Source: Thermostichus sp047461615
GTDB lineage: Bacteria; Cyanobacteriota; Cyanobacteriia; Thermostichales; Thermostichaceae
Length of the DNA stretch: 64,000 nucleotides
Direction of reading: 5' to 3'
Assembly: GCF_047461615.1 (NCBI RefSeq)
Contig: NZ_JANSHI010000014.1
Coordinates: forward strand, 11,975-75,974
Positions 17,401-25,140 of the stretch are shown here, in pieces. The notes beneath the pieces are model-generated. The model was given only the letters and a program-made list of their open reading frames with translations, was not told where the DNA came from and did not search any database. A program made the position numbers and the translations under genes. Every line of letters begins with the position of its first letter. The first letter of the stretch is position 1.

Positions 17401-17648
17401 CGCAGTGGCAAAACCACTGGCGGCTCCGCCTGGGCCTGACGGAGGCAGGGATCCGCCGCCTTGAGGTACGCCGCGACCTGCGGGATTTAGAGCTGCGCTT
17501 GGCCTACGATCCCCTGGCGGGGTCACTGCGCCTCGAAGGGATCCTGGTGGCCTTCCCCAGTCGCCCGGTGGGCCTGACGCAAGAGCGGGGGGAGTTTCAA
17601 CTGACCTCGCCAGTGGGCGCCTTCAGCCTGGAGAGGCTAGGGCTGTGA
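14478..17648 (+). CDS. LptD/OstA-like outer-membrane lipopolysaccharide assembly protein (DUF3769 type)
   Basis: 1056 residues from GTG 14478, which overlaps the lptF stop as GTGA. This start gives a signal peptide (WARWLALCWGSSLWVGTGRAVFA, then QPDPL), while starting further upstream would run inside lptF. A Pro/Gln/Ala-rich linker of about 200 residues precedes an OstA-like domain (LSYLAEQDVGIAEGNAQIQLADGTRISGERLVFYRRERRL). The rest is a large beta-barrel with many alternating Tyr/Asn/Asp strands, ending in LERLGL. It fits the outer-membrane insertion component paired with the two genes before it. Confidence 0.85.
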   Translation: MRSGSFLQGFSPWARWLALCWGSSLWVGTGRAVFAQPDPLPTNLEGYQRFWAAQTSAQQLQLAHRAPNPEPAAPTGASLLGDPIAPSSPPSSTPPEKALTPKELSRQRLQRLLAEGAAAHARQQAQQAQATPSSRPTTAIPTLDSLRSFWPITSRAADLQVEEQPNEARGFSPVEGLATAQGQKTALTSPAGGNLNTSPQRTAQSGTEVFTPTAGSLLAPQLLERFPLLRDLSPEAAPPAGQGSQIRQQLATTVQRQIPLDPDQVNVSGDVLSYLAEQDVGIAEGNAQIQLADGTRISGERLVFYRRERRLRSEGPFRMEWPPGPQGRGIRQIEGQNLDLDIPGRRAQFENSLVILPGEEPGTKIFVRSQKTTALLGDQIFLEKATLTTSPEPPITHYVQGDRVEVFPDNQVIVYNARVFAGGELSKEGELRAGLQIAYLPLFIYSLRDHQWVLPGRSKAEGVFVKSSWAYRFNEYNFGGLRLDVLQKKGLGLGFVHDYILPIPDSVNYGRAQFYLVTEADEQRFSGRLRLDHNFDFYAANIFGQEGQLRGQLNLNLDNTYRPAGGRNDNADLRLNATFQGDLSTTTLNINRSGSQENGTYTFPLTLSHLQRYGGVPWLQSDLRLDYNQRVSVKDGPDFADVRLTLGTQLTPPGWGGTYRLAYRAYSSSNGDTEPRRNFELAFNPDPLRLSPDIFLSSALTLTQEQQPNREGGSGLNFFNRYELRSSLQFNDIQPAPWITFVPGSIDYTQVLYSTPNQESIVSLNPRLSFKPAEWNTIDLRYSRTFYGNNSAPFQTLSASPRDVDRLNASISFFTPRNFLPNVPPGYLAFEDDLPGELPIALTFPDDTPEDLEAIASRNLQELQAQVRNLLRFDTTLGYDFVAQRWDTLNANFTWNTVPELFNVQVQTSYDLNKGQWQPIRLEYRGRSSTTFNRDQRSGLDSYEPGISYALQAVYDPRSGGISTYGLDLDATLGTQWQNHWRLRLGLTEAGIRRLEVRRDLRDLELRLAYDPLAGSLRLEGILVAFPSRPVGLTQERGEFQLTSPVGAFSLERLGL

Positions 17649-17720
17649 GCCGGTGAAGCAGCGGGGAATTGGCTTCGGCTACACTGGAGGGCCGACGGTT
17701 CTTTGCAGCGCTCAACTCCT

Positions 17721-18956
17721 ATGGCCAGGATCAACGACCATTTCCTCAAGCTCAAGGCTGGCTATCTCTTTCCCGAAATTGCCCGGCGCGTGCAGGCCTT
17801 CGCCGCCGCCCATCCCGAAGCTCAGATCATCAAGATGGGCATTGGCGATGTCACCGAGCCGCTGCCGGCAGCCTGTCGAGCCGCCATGATCCGGGCCGTG
17901 GAGGAGATGGGGGATCGGGCTACCTTCCGCGGCTATGGACCGGAACAGGGCTACGAGTGGCTGCGCCAGGCCATTGCCCAGCACGACTTTCAGGCCCGCG
18001 GCTGCGACATCGACGCTTCCGAGATCTTCATCTCCGATGGCTCCAAGTGCGACTGCGGCAACATTCTGGATATTCTCGGCCACGACAACACCATTGCCAT
18101 CACGGATCCTGTCTATCCGGTTTACGTGGACACCAATGTGATGGCGGGCCATACGGGGCCAGCCAACGAGCGGGGCGAATACGAGGGCCTGGTCTATCTG
18201 CCGCTGACGGCGGAAAACCACTTCACCGCCAGCCTGCCCGAGCAAAAGGTGGACGTCATCTACCTCTGCTTTCCCAACAACCCCACCGGCGCCGTGGCCA
18301 CGCGGGAGCATCTGCAGGCCTGGGTGGACTATGCCCGCGCCCACAACTCGCTCATCCTCTTCGATGCTGCCTACGAGGCCTACATTACCGAGCCCGGGAT
18401 CCCGCACTCCATCTACGAGATCCCAGGGGCCAGGGAATGTGCCATCGAGTTCCGCTCCTTCTCCAAAACGGCTGGCTTTACCGGCACCCGCTGCGCCTTT
18501 ACGGTGGTGCCCAAGTCGCTGCGAGGCCAGGCTGCCGACGGCTCCTGGGTGGATCTGTGGAGCCTGTGGTATCGCCGCCAGTCCACCAAGTTCAACGGTG
18601 TAGCCTACATTGTGCAGCGAGGGGCTGAGGCTGTCTACTCTGAGGAGGGGCAGGCGCAGGTGCGGGCTCTGGTGCAGTTTTACCTGGAGAATGCCCGCAT
18701 CATTCGTGAGCAGTTGGCCAAAGCCGGCCTCCAGGCCTACGGCGGCGTCAACGCTCCCTACGTTTGGGTAAAAGCCCCCGACGGGCTAAGTAGCTGGGAG
18801 TTTTTCGACAAGCTGCTGCACACCTGCCATGTGGTGGGCACCCCCGGATCTGGCTTTGGCAGCGCTGGCGAGGGCTATCTGCGCCTGTCGGCTTTTAACA
18901 GCCGCGCCAACGTGGAGGAGGCGATGCGCCGCATTGTCAGCGTGTTTGGAAGCTAA
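17721..18956 (+). CDS. dapL: LL-diaminopimelate aminotransferase
   Basis: 411 residues from ATG 17721. DapL converts tetrahydrodipicolinate directly to LL-diaminopimelate, the lysine/peptidoglycan route used by cyanobacteria and plants. Start MARINDHFLKLKAGYLFPEIARRV is characteristic, as are IKMGIGDVTEPLP, FISDGSKCDCGNI and CFPNNPTGAVAT. The PLP lysine is in RSFSKTAGFTGTRCAFTVVP, and WYRRQSTKFNGVAYIVQRGAEAVY follows. Same strand as bvdR, 82 bases upstream of it. Confidence 0.97.
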   Translation: MARINDHFLKLKAGYLFPEIARRVQAFAAAHPEAQIIKMGIGDVTEPLPAACRAAMIRAVEEMGDRATFRGYGPEQGYEWLRQAIAQHDFQARGCDIDASEIFISDGSKCDCGNILDILGHDNTIAITDPVYPVYVDTNVMAGHTGPANERGEYEGLVYLPLTAENHFTASLPEQKVDVIYLCFPNNPTGAVATREHLQAWVDYARAHNSLILFDAAYEAYITEPGIPHSIYEIPGARECAIEFRSFSKTAGFTGTRCAFTVVPKSLRGQAADGSWVDLWSLWYRRQSTKFNGVAYIVQRGAEAVYSEEGQAQVRALVQFYLENARIIREQLAKAGLQAYGGVNAPYVWVKAPDGLSSWEFFDKLLHTCHVVGTPGSGFGSAGEGYLRLSAFNSRANVEEAMRRIVSVFGS

Positions 18957-19038
18957 GGGGCTAGAGCTTTGGCGGGGGAGCAGGGATCTTCCCGGACAAG
19001 CTGGAGAGGGCAAGATCCCTGGTGTGGGGCTCTATGGG

Positions 19039-20046
19039 ATGCTACAGACAGAAACGGGCTACGAGAGGGGACAGACCTTGCGGGTGGGGATCATCGGCAC
19101 TGGCTACGCAGCTCGCTCACGGGCAGAGGCCTTGCGCAAAGATGAGCAGGTGAAGATTGTGGCTGTTGCTGGCCGAACGCCCCAGCGAAGTGCCGCCTTT
19201 GCTGCTGAGTTTGGGGCTCTTGCCTATTCCGACTGGTCTTCCCTGTTTTGCGAGCAGCGGCTGGATTTGGTGTTTGTTAGCACCATCAATCGGGATCATG
19301 CAGCCATCGCCCGTGCCGCCCTGGAAGCCGGGATCCACACCGTTGTGGAATATCCCCTGGCCTTCGGCGCTGCCGAAGCTCGTTCGCTGGTGCAATTGGC
19401 CGCGGAACGGCGGTTGCTGTTGCATGTGGAGCACATCGAGCTCCTCAGCGGCGTTCACCAGTTGCTGAGACGGGAGCTGGCAGGGCTGGGCAAGTTGTTT
19501 GCCGTTCGCTACATTACCCTCACTGCCACCCACCCTGCCCCTGACCGCTGGACTTATCGGCCCGACCTCTTCGGCTTTCCTCTCACGGGGGCTGTCTCCC
19601 GCATCCACCGCCTGGTGGACCTGTTGGGGAAAGTAGAGCGGGTGAGCTGTCAACTGCGCTACGACGGTCCAGACCTGCCCCACCGCTACAGCAGTTGCTA
19701 CTGCACGGCCCAACTGAGTTTTGCCAACGGGCTGCTGGCGGTGTTGACCTACGGCAAAGGGGATTCGCTGTGGTGTTCCCAGCGCCTACTGGAGTTCCAT
19801 GGCCAGCGCGGTGGCCTGTTAATCAACGGCGAAGAGGCGACGCTGTTGCGTCCCGGCAGCGCCCACCCCCTGGAGACCGGCTCCCGCCGCGGCCTGTTTG
19901 AGCAAGATACCCGCCTGGTGTTGGATCACCTACGGCAGGGCAGCCCTCTTTACGTGGATACTGAGAAAATGCTCCACGCCCTTGCTGTGGCCGAAGCTGC
20001 TGAGCAATCTGCCCAGACGCAGCAGGTCGTCTGCGTCCAGGATTAG
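19039..20046 (+). CDS. bvdR: Biliverdin reductase, Gfo/Idh/MocA family
   Basis: 335 residues from ATG 19039; the open frame extends into dapL but that part is a shadow. The NAD(P)-binding start is LRVGIIGTGYAARSRAEAL. The segments TINRDHAAIARAALEAG, VEYPLA, LLHVEHIELLSGVHQ, APDRWTYRPDLFGFPLTGAVSRIHR and GSRRGLFEQDTRLVLDHL-G-PLYVD follow cyanobacterial BvdR as I recall it, which reduces biliverdin to bilirubin and influences phycobilisome function. A generic sugar oxidoreductase is the alternative, but the match across both domains is good. Confidence 0.85.
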   Translation: MLQTETGYERGQTLRVGIIGTGYAARSRAEALRKDEQVKIVAVAGRTPQRSAAFAAEFGALAYSDWSSLFCEQRLDLVFVSTINRDHAAIARAALEAGIHTVVEYPLAFGAAEARSLVQLAAERRLLLHVEHIELLSGVHQLLRRELAGLGKLFAVRYITLTATHPAPDRWTYRPDLFGFPLTGAVSRIHRLVDLLGKVERVSCQLRYDGPDLPHRYSSCYCTAQLSFANGLLAVLTYGKGDSLWCSQRLLEFHGQRGGLLINGEEATLLRPGSAHPLETGSRRGLFEQDTRLVLDHLRQGSPLYVDTEKMLHALAVAEAAEQSAQTQQVVCVQD

Positions 20047-20079
20047 TATTCTTGTGGCGGCCTGGCTTTGGTTAGCGCC

Positions 20080-20625
20080 ATGTCTAGGGATCGCGCTTGG
20101 CTGCTGGTGGGACAGGTGGTGGCGGCCCACGGCCTACGGGGCTGGCTGCGAGTTAAGTGCTGGTCGGATTTTCCGGAGCGCCTCACCCAGCCAGGGCCCC
20201 GCTGGCTGCAGCGGGATAGCGACCCCGAGCCCCTCCTGCATTCTCTAGTTGAGGGGCGGTTTTTTCCGAACAAGGGCCTGTACCTGGTGCGGCTAGAAGG
20301 GATCCCCGATCGCACAGCGGCAGAGGCTTGGGTGGGCGCTAAGGTGCTGGTGCCTGCTTCCCAGCGCCCCTCCCTGGGGCCGGAGGAGTACCACTACCGC
20401 GATCTCATTGGTCTAGCCGTCTACCATCAAGGGCGGCTGCTGGGGCATGTTTCGGCCATCTGGGCTGGTGGCCAAGATGTCTTGGAGGTCTCTACTCCCG
20501 ACCAGCGGCAGGTGTTGATCCCCTTCGTGAAAGCTCTGGTGCCAGTGGTGGATCTGGAAAAAGGCCAACTGCAGGTGCAGCCGCCACCGGGCCTGGTGGA
20601 GAGCTTTCTTGGCCCAGACAGCTAG
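20080..20625 (+). CDS. rimM: 16S rRNA processing / 30S maturation factor RimM
   Basis: 181 residues from ATG 20080. RimM binds S19 and helps mature the 30S head. The N-terminal RimM domain starts LLVGQVVAAHGLRGWLRVKCWSDFPERL, followed by LVRLEGIPDRTAAEAWVGAKVLVP; the PRC-barrel part has YHYRDLIGLAVY and VLIPFVKALVPVVDLEKGQLQVQPPPGL. It starts 33 bases after bvdR. trmD and rplS, frequent partners elsewhere, are not here. Confidence 0.95.
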   Translation: MSRDRAWLLVGQVVAAHGLRGWLRVKCWSDFPERLTQPGPRWLQRDSDPEPLLHSLVEGRFFPNKGLYLVRLEGIPDRTAAEAWVGAKVLVPASQRPSLGPEEYHYRDLIGLAVYHQGRLLGHVSAIWAGGQDVLEVSTPDQRQVLIPFVKALVPVVDLEKGQLQVQPPPGLVESFLGPDS

Positions 20626-20670
20626 CCCTCCTGCATCCCCTGGCTAAGTCAGCCCTCGAAGGCCGCTGTT

Positions 20671-20698
20671 TTGCCCTTCTAGGCTTTTGTGCTATCAT
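20671..20698 (+). promoter_or_regulatory. Candidate promoter for gyrB
   Basis: TTGCCC (20671-20676), 16-base spacer, TATCAT (20693-20698). This would give a leader of roughly 95 bases before gyrB. Inspection only. Confidence 0.35.
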
Positions 20699-20800
20699 GG
20701 CGGCAGTGTTTTGGGTAATGGCCTCTTCTCTGGCCTCAAGAGTCAATTTTTCCGGACTTGTGCTAGCGAGGCTGCGATTGCTTTTTAGCTGGAGTTGGGA

Positions 20801-22729
20801 ATGACAGAAAACTACGGTGCAGAGCAGATCCAAGTTCTAGAGGGCTTGGAGGCTGTGCGCAGGCGGCCTGGTATGTACATTGGCTCCACGGGGCCAAAGG
20901 GATTGCACCACTTGGTGCATGAGGTGGTGGACAACTCGGTCGACGAGGCCCTGGCCGGCTACTGCAACGAGATTCAGGTTACCCTCTACCCCGACGGTTC
21001 AGTGGCGGTGCTGGACAATGGCCGCGGCATCCCGGTAGACATCCACCCGAAAACAGGGCAGCCGGCGCTAGTGACGGTCATGACCGTGTTGCATGCCGGC
21101 GGCAAGTTTGGGGGAGGCGGCTACAAGGTCTCCGGGGGGCTGCACGGCGTTGGCGTCTCAGTAGTAAATGCCCTCTCGGAGTGGCTAGAGGCCAGAGTCT
21201 GGAGAGATGGCAAGGTTTACTTTCAGCGCTTTGAGCGGGGGGCAGTCGTGGGATCCCTAAAGGCTGAGCCGCAGCCTCCGGGATCTCACCAGCGAGGCAC
21301 AGAGGTACGCTTTAAGCCAGATGCCCTGATTTTCCCCGAGCGGGAGTTTGACTACGATCTGCTAGCCAGCCGTTTTCGGGAGCTGGCCTATCTCAATGCC
21401 GGCTTGAAGATTACCTTCAGCGATCTGCGGCGGGATCCCGTCCGCTGCGAAGTTTATCAATTTACTGGTGGCATTAGGGAATACGTGGCTTTTATTAACC
21501 ACGAGAAAACCCCCCTCCACGCCGACGTTATCTACATCCACGGGGAGCGGGATGGGGTTGAGGTAGAAGCCGCCCTGCAGTGGTGTGGAGATGTCTACAC
21601 CGATACGGTCATTGGCTTTGCCAACAACATCCGCACCACCGAAGGGGGCACCCACCTGGAGGGATTGAAGACTGCCCTCACCCTCACCATCAACAGCCAA
21701 GCCCGCAAGCTCAACAAACTCAAAGATTCTGATCCCAACCTGGCGGGCGAAAACGTGCGGGAGGGGTTGACGGCCATTGTCTCGGTCAAGGTGCCCAACC
21801 CCGAGTTTGAGGGGCAGACCAAAACCAAGTTGGGCAACACCGAGGTGCGGGGCATTGTCCAGACCATTGTCTCGGAGGCCCTCACGGAGTACCTCGAGTT
21901 CAACCCCAACGTGGCTAGGGGGATTGTCGACAAGGCCATCCAGTCCTTCAACGCCGCCGAGGCGGCCCGCCGGGCCCGGGAATTGGTGCGCCGCAAGTCG
22001 GCTTTGGAGTCCTCCACGCTGCCGGGGAAACTGGCCGACTGCAGTTGCCGCGACCCCGCAGAGTCGGAGGTGTATCTGGTCGAGGGCGACTCGGCAGGGG
22101 GCAGCGCCAAGCAGGGCCGGGATCGCCAGTTCCAGGCAGTGCTGCCCTTGCGCGGCAAGATCCTCAACATCGAGAAGGCCGATCCCGCCAAGATCTACAA
22201 AAACGCTGAGATTCAGGCCATGATCACGGCGCTGGGCTTGGGGGTCAAGGGGGAAGAGTTTGATCCCAGCCAGCTGCGCTACCACCGCATTATCCTTATG
22301 ACCGACGCCGACGTGGACGGCAGCCACATTCGCACCCTGCTGCTTACCTTCTTTTACCGCTATCAGAAGGCGCTCTTGGAGCAGGGCTACGTCTACATTG
22401 CCTGTCCGCCCCTCTACAAGATTGAGTGGGGCCGCAACAATGTGCGCTACTGCTACAACGAGGCGGAAAAGGAGCAAGTTCTGCGCAGCCTACCGGCCAA
22501 CGCCAAGTACACCATCCAGCGCTTCAAGGGCTTGGGGGAAATGATGCCGGAGCAGCTCTGGGAAACCACCATGAACCCGGCAACGCGCGTCCTCAAGCAA
22601 ATCACCGTCGAGGATGCCGCCGAGGCGGATCGCATCTTCACCATCTTGATGGGCGATGCCGTCGGCCCCAGGCGGGAATTTATTGAAGCCCACAGCGGCC
22701 AGTTGGATCTGGCGGCTCTGGATATTTAG
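20801..22729 (+). CDS. gyrB: DNA gyrase subunit B
   Basis: 642 residues from ATG 20801. The GHKL ATPase domain has VLEGLEAVRRRPGMYIGST, HEVVDNSVDEALAGYC, DNGRGIPVDIHP and GGGGYKVSGGLHGVGVSVVNALS. The TOPRIM part has VEGDSAGGSAKQGRDRQ, PLRGKILNIEKA and MTDADVDGSHI, and the C-terminal QRFKGLGEMMPEQLWETTMNP is typical of the short GyrB form. No intein is present. Its TAG stop overlaps the convergent hisZ stop (TTAG on the plus strand). Confidence 0.98.
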   Translation: MTENYGAEQIQVLEGLEAVRRRPGMYIGSTGPKGLHHLVHEVVDNSVDEALAGYCNEIQVTLYPDGSVAVLDNGRGIPVDIHPKTGQPALVTVMTVLHAGGKFGGGGYKVSGGLHGVGVSVVNALSEWLEARVWRDGKVYFQRFERGAVVGSLKAEPQPPGSHQRGTEVRFKPDALIFPEREFDYDLLASRFRELAYLNAGLKITFSDLRRDPVRCEVYQFTGGIREYVAFINHEKTPLHADVIYIHGERDGVEVEAALQWCGDVYTDTVIGFANNIRTTEGGTHLEGLKTALTLTINSQARKLNKLKDSDPNLAGENVREGLTAIVSVKVPNPEFEGQTKTKLGNTEVRGIVQTIVSEALTEYLEFNPNVARGIVDKAIQSFNAAEAARRARELVRRKSALESSTLPGKLADCSCRDPAESEVYLVEGDSAGGSAKQGRDRQFQAVLPLRGKILNIEKADPAKIYKNAEIQAMITALGLGVKGEEFDPSQLRYHRIILMTDADVDGSHIRTLLLTFFYRYQKALLEQGYVYIACPPLYKIEWGRNNVRYCYNEAEKEQVLRSLPANAKYTIQRFKGLGEMMPEQLWETTMNPATRVLKQITVEDAAEADRIFTILMGDAVGPRREFIEAHSGQLDLAALDI

Positions 22730-23955
22730 TCCACGTGGGAGATGTGGTAGCTGCCATCAGCCTGCACCCAGGCAATCTCGGGGATCCGGCACTGGCGGGC
22801 GTAGGCCTCGATCTCTTCGGGCGTCCGATCCAGCAACTCCAGCTCCACCGCCTCTGACTCCCGCCAGCGGGCAGCCAAGGCTAGGGCTGCCGGGATCCCT
22901 GCCGGCACCAGCGGCACCACCAACCGCTTGCAGGCTGCAGCCTCGGCCTGAGGATCGGGGGGCAAAAGCCGCAGCAGGGTATCCGGCAGGAGGGTAAAAC
23001 CAATCCCTGGCTGCTCGAGTTGCTGCGGGCTATAGAGGGCATAGAGCCGGTCGTAGCGCCCGCCCAGGGCGATGACCTCTCCCCCCACCACTGCCTGGAA
23101 GACAATGCCGGTGTAGTAGGCTAGAGTCTGCAGCAAGCTAAGGTCTAGCACCACCCGCACCTGATGGGCCTCTAGGATCTGGCACAACTGCCGCAGATCC
23201 CGCAGCCGCTCCGACGGCACCGGAAGCTGGGCAAGCTGAGGTAGAACCTGGTCAGGCTGGCCGCGCAGCCCCAGAATCTGCAAGCCAATTTGGCGGGCTG
23301 CTTCTGGCAAAGGGGCGGACTCCAGGTAGACGTAGTCAAGCTGGGCTATGGCGCGGCGCACTGCCGCCTGGGCCTTGGGAGCAACAGGGTTGAGCAGGCT
23401 CTCGGTCAAGCCCACATCTCCCAAAAGTAACGTCCAGTTGCTGAGGCCGACAGCGCGCACGCAATCGGCCAAAAGCAGCAAGATCTCGGCATCTGCTAGC
23501 CACCCGCCTGCACCGATGAGCTCCACCCCAGACTGGAAAAACTCTTGGCTAGTGTAGGATCCCTCCTCCCGCCGGCTATTGCGGAAGACGTTGCCGTGAT
23601 AGTAAAGCCGCAGGGGCAGGGGCCCGCCCGCCAGCCGGGTAGCCGCCGCCCGCACAATAGAAGCGGTAAACTCGGGGCGCAGCCCCAGCATCGTTCCTTC
23701 CCCATCCCGCAGTTGCAGCACGGCCTCGCCGCGGATGGATCCTCCAGCCAGTAGCGTCTCCAGCCGCTCCAGGGTGGGCGTGATGATGCGTTGATAGCCG
23801 TAGCGGCGAAAAACCTGAGTTAGCTGCGCCTCCAGCCTTTCCCGCCGCTGAACCTCCCGCGGTAGGAAGTCGCGAGCGCCAGTGGGGGGGCGCAGGGAAC
23901 TGGCTTCGGGGCGGGGATCACCGCCGACGCGATCGTACAGGCTGTCCTGCCGCAT
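22726..23955 (-). CDS. hisZ: ATP phosphoribosyltransferase regulatory subunit HisZ
   Basis: 409 residues from ATG 23955; the frame opens to 24063 but the extra part lies in the neighbouring gene. It is a class II aminoacyl-tRNA-synthetase-like (HisRS paralogue) protein. PTGARDFLPREVQRRERLEAQLTQVFRRYGYQRIITPTLE is the start of the fold; motif 2 is RPEFTASIVRAAATRL...RLYYHGNVFRN. GEVIALGGRYDRLYALY replaces the histidine-binding region. HisZ pairs with short HisG to catalyse the first step of histidine synthesis; hisG is not in this window. The C-terminal 80 residues contain a weak anticodon-domain-like segment. Confidence 0.88.
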   Translation of the reverse strand: MRQDSLYDRVGGDPRPEASSLRPPTGARDFLPREVQRRERLEAQLTQVFRRYGYQRIITPTLERLETLLAGGSIRGEAVLQLRDGEGTMLGLRPEFTASIVRAAATRLAGGPLPLRLYYHGNVFRNSRREEGSYTSQEFFQSGVELIGAGGWLADAEILLLLADCVRAVGLSNWTLLLGDVGLTESLLNPVAPKAQAAVRRAIAQLDYVYLESAPLPEAARQIGLQILGLRGQPDQVLPQLAQLPVPSERLRDLRQLCQILEAHQVRVVLDLSLLQTLAYYTGIVFQAVVGGEVIALGGRYDRLYALYSPQQLEQPGIGFTLLPDTLLRLLPPDPQAEAAACKRLVVPLVPAGIPAALALAARWRESEAVELELLDRTPEEIEAYARQCRIPEIAWVQADGSYHISHVD

Positions 23956-23956
23956 C

Positions 23957-25111
23957 CTAAAGAGGCCGGGGAAAGTCAGGCCAACTCCAGAGGGGCTCGG
24001 TAGAGCGCACTCGCCGCATCCCCGCTGCAGCAAAGCGGGCAAAGGCTGCCTCCGCCTGTTCACTAAAATCGACCAAGCCAGGGATCACTACCGGCGAGGT
24101 GCAATCTTCCAGAAGGTAGACCTTCTTGGCCAGGCTGGGATCCCTAGCTTGGATCTCCTGCAGCAAGTCGCTCACCGTCCAGGCGACGCAGTGGCTTTTG
24201 GCTTGGCCAGCGACAATCAGGGCGTCAAATTCCAGGAGGTGGCGGATAAGGGATGCATTTTTCTCATCGATGGGATCCCCCTCCGGCCCTGTCAAGACCT
24301 CCGGGCTGAGGGCAGAGTAATTTTCCGTCAAAGGGTTGGATCCCTTGAGCTCTAAGCGAGGCTGGCTGCAGCGGGCAATGGCGTGGAAGAAAATTGCCTC
24401 CTCCACTGCCGGCACCAGCGCATGGCCAATCCCGCCAAGCATGGAATGGTAGGGCCAGACCACGAGGGGATATTTTCCCCCTTTCTCCAGTTGCTCAGCA
24501 TAGTGGAGGACATAGGCCTGCAGCCGCCTCAGATCCCCCTGGGTGAGGTTGGCGGCCATGGCAGGGTTGACTTGCCAGCGGCCCGAGCGGATCTCATCTG
24601 CCGAGATGGCTGTAGCTGGCTCGGGGTGGGATCCCTGGGCATCCACCCAAAAGATGGGGTGGAAGATCTGCATAGCGGTGTGGGTGTCCAAGGTGGCCAC
24701 GATCTGAGTGATGTGGGCCAGGTTGCGATAGATAAACTCGCACAGGCGGCGATTGTCCTCCACGGCCCCCAGGCCGCTGGGCCCCCCCACAAACAGCTCA
24801 AAGCCAGGAATGCAGAAGGTGTTTTGCACATCAATCAGCAACAGGCCCACCCGTACTCGATCTGCTGCCGCTGGTGGGATGCGGTACTCCCGGGCCCACT
24901 GCTCCGCTTCCAGCGCCCGCTGTTGGTAGGACACCCGCCAAATTTCCCCCACCCGCCCGGGATCAAAGTGGGAGGGGAGAGGCAGAGGTGGCGGCACCGG
25001 AGTTGTCAACTGCGGCGCAGAGGTGTCCATGGCGCTTCCCGTTTCTAGGGATCCCTGGCAGGCTGAACTTGCTACCATGGTAGCTCCAACTTGGGCAACC
25101 GCTTTTTGCAT
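23957..25111 (-). CDS. Isochorismatase/nicotinamidase-superfamily hydrolase, long form
   Basis: 384 residues. The cysteine-hydrolase fold is visible with Asp94 in GLLLIDVQNTFCIPG, a central lysine region, and the nucleophile cysteine in VAGQAKSHCVAWTV preceded by DALIVAG. Nicotinamidases are about 200 residues, so this is a long version with an N-terminal extension of about 85 residues and an insert. The start at 25111 has a strong ribosome site (GGGAGG, 5 bases before ATG); Met28 is an alternative. It is divergent from nicotinate phosphoribosyltransferase with a 29-base gap, suggesting a role in NAD salvage. hisZ begins just after its stop. Substrate unproven. Confidence 0.75.
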   Translation of the reverse strand: MQKAVAQVGATMVASSACQGSLETGSAMDTSAPQLTTPVPPPLPLPSHFDPGRVGEIWRVSYQQRALEAEQWAREYRIPPAAADRVRVGLLLIDVQNTFCIPGFELFVGGPSGLGAVEDNRRLCEFIYRNLAHITQIVATLDTHTAMQIFHPIFWVDAQGSHPEPATAISADEIRSGRWQVNPAMAANLTQGDLRRLQAYVLHYAEQLEKGGKYPLVVWPYHSMLGGIGHALVPAVEEAIFFHAIARCSQPRLELKGSNPLTENYSALSPEVLTGPEGDPIDEKNASLIRHLLEFDALIVAGQAKSHCVAWTVSDLLQEIQARDPSLAKKVYLLEDCTSPVVIPGLVDFSEQAEAAFARFAAAGMRRVRSTEPLWSWPDFPRPL

Positions 25112-25140
25112 GCTGCCTCCCTGGCTTGCTTGAGGATTCC

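Noticed and set aside
17669..18628. 319-residue plus-strand frame overlapping dapL
   Set aside because: Arg/His/Gly-rich composition, different frame from the clearly real dapL.
21362..22477. 371-residue minus-strand frame opposite gyrB
   Set aside because: Shadow of a highly conserved gene; no family signature.
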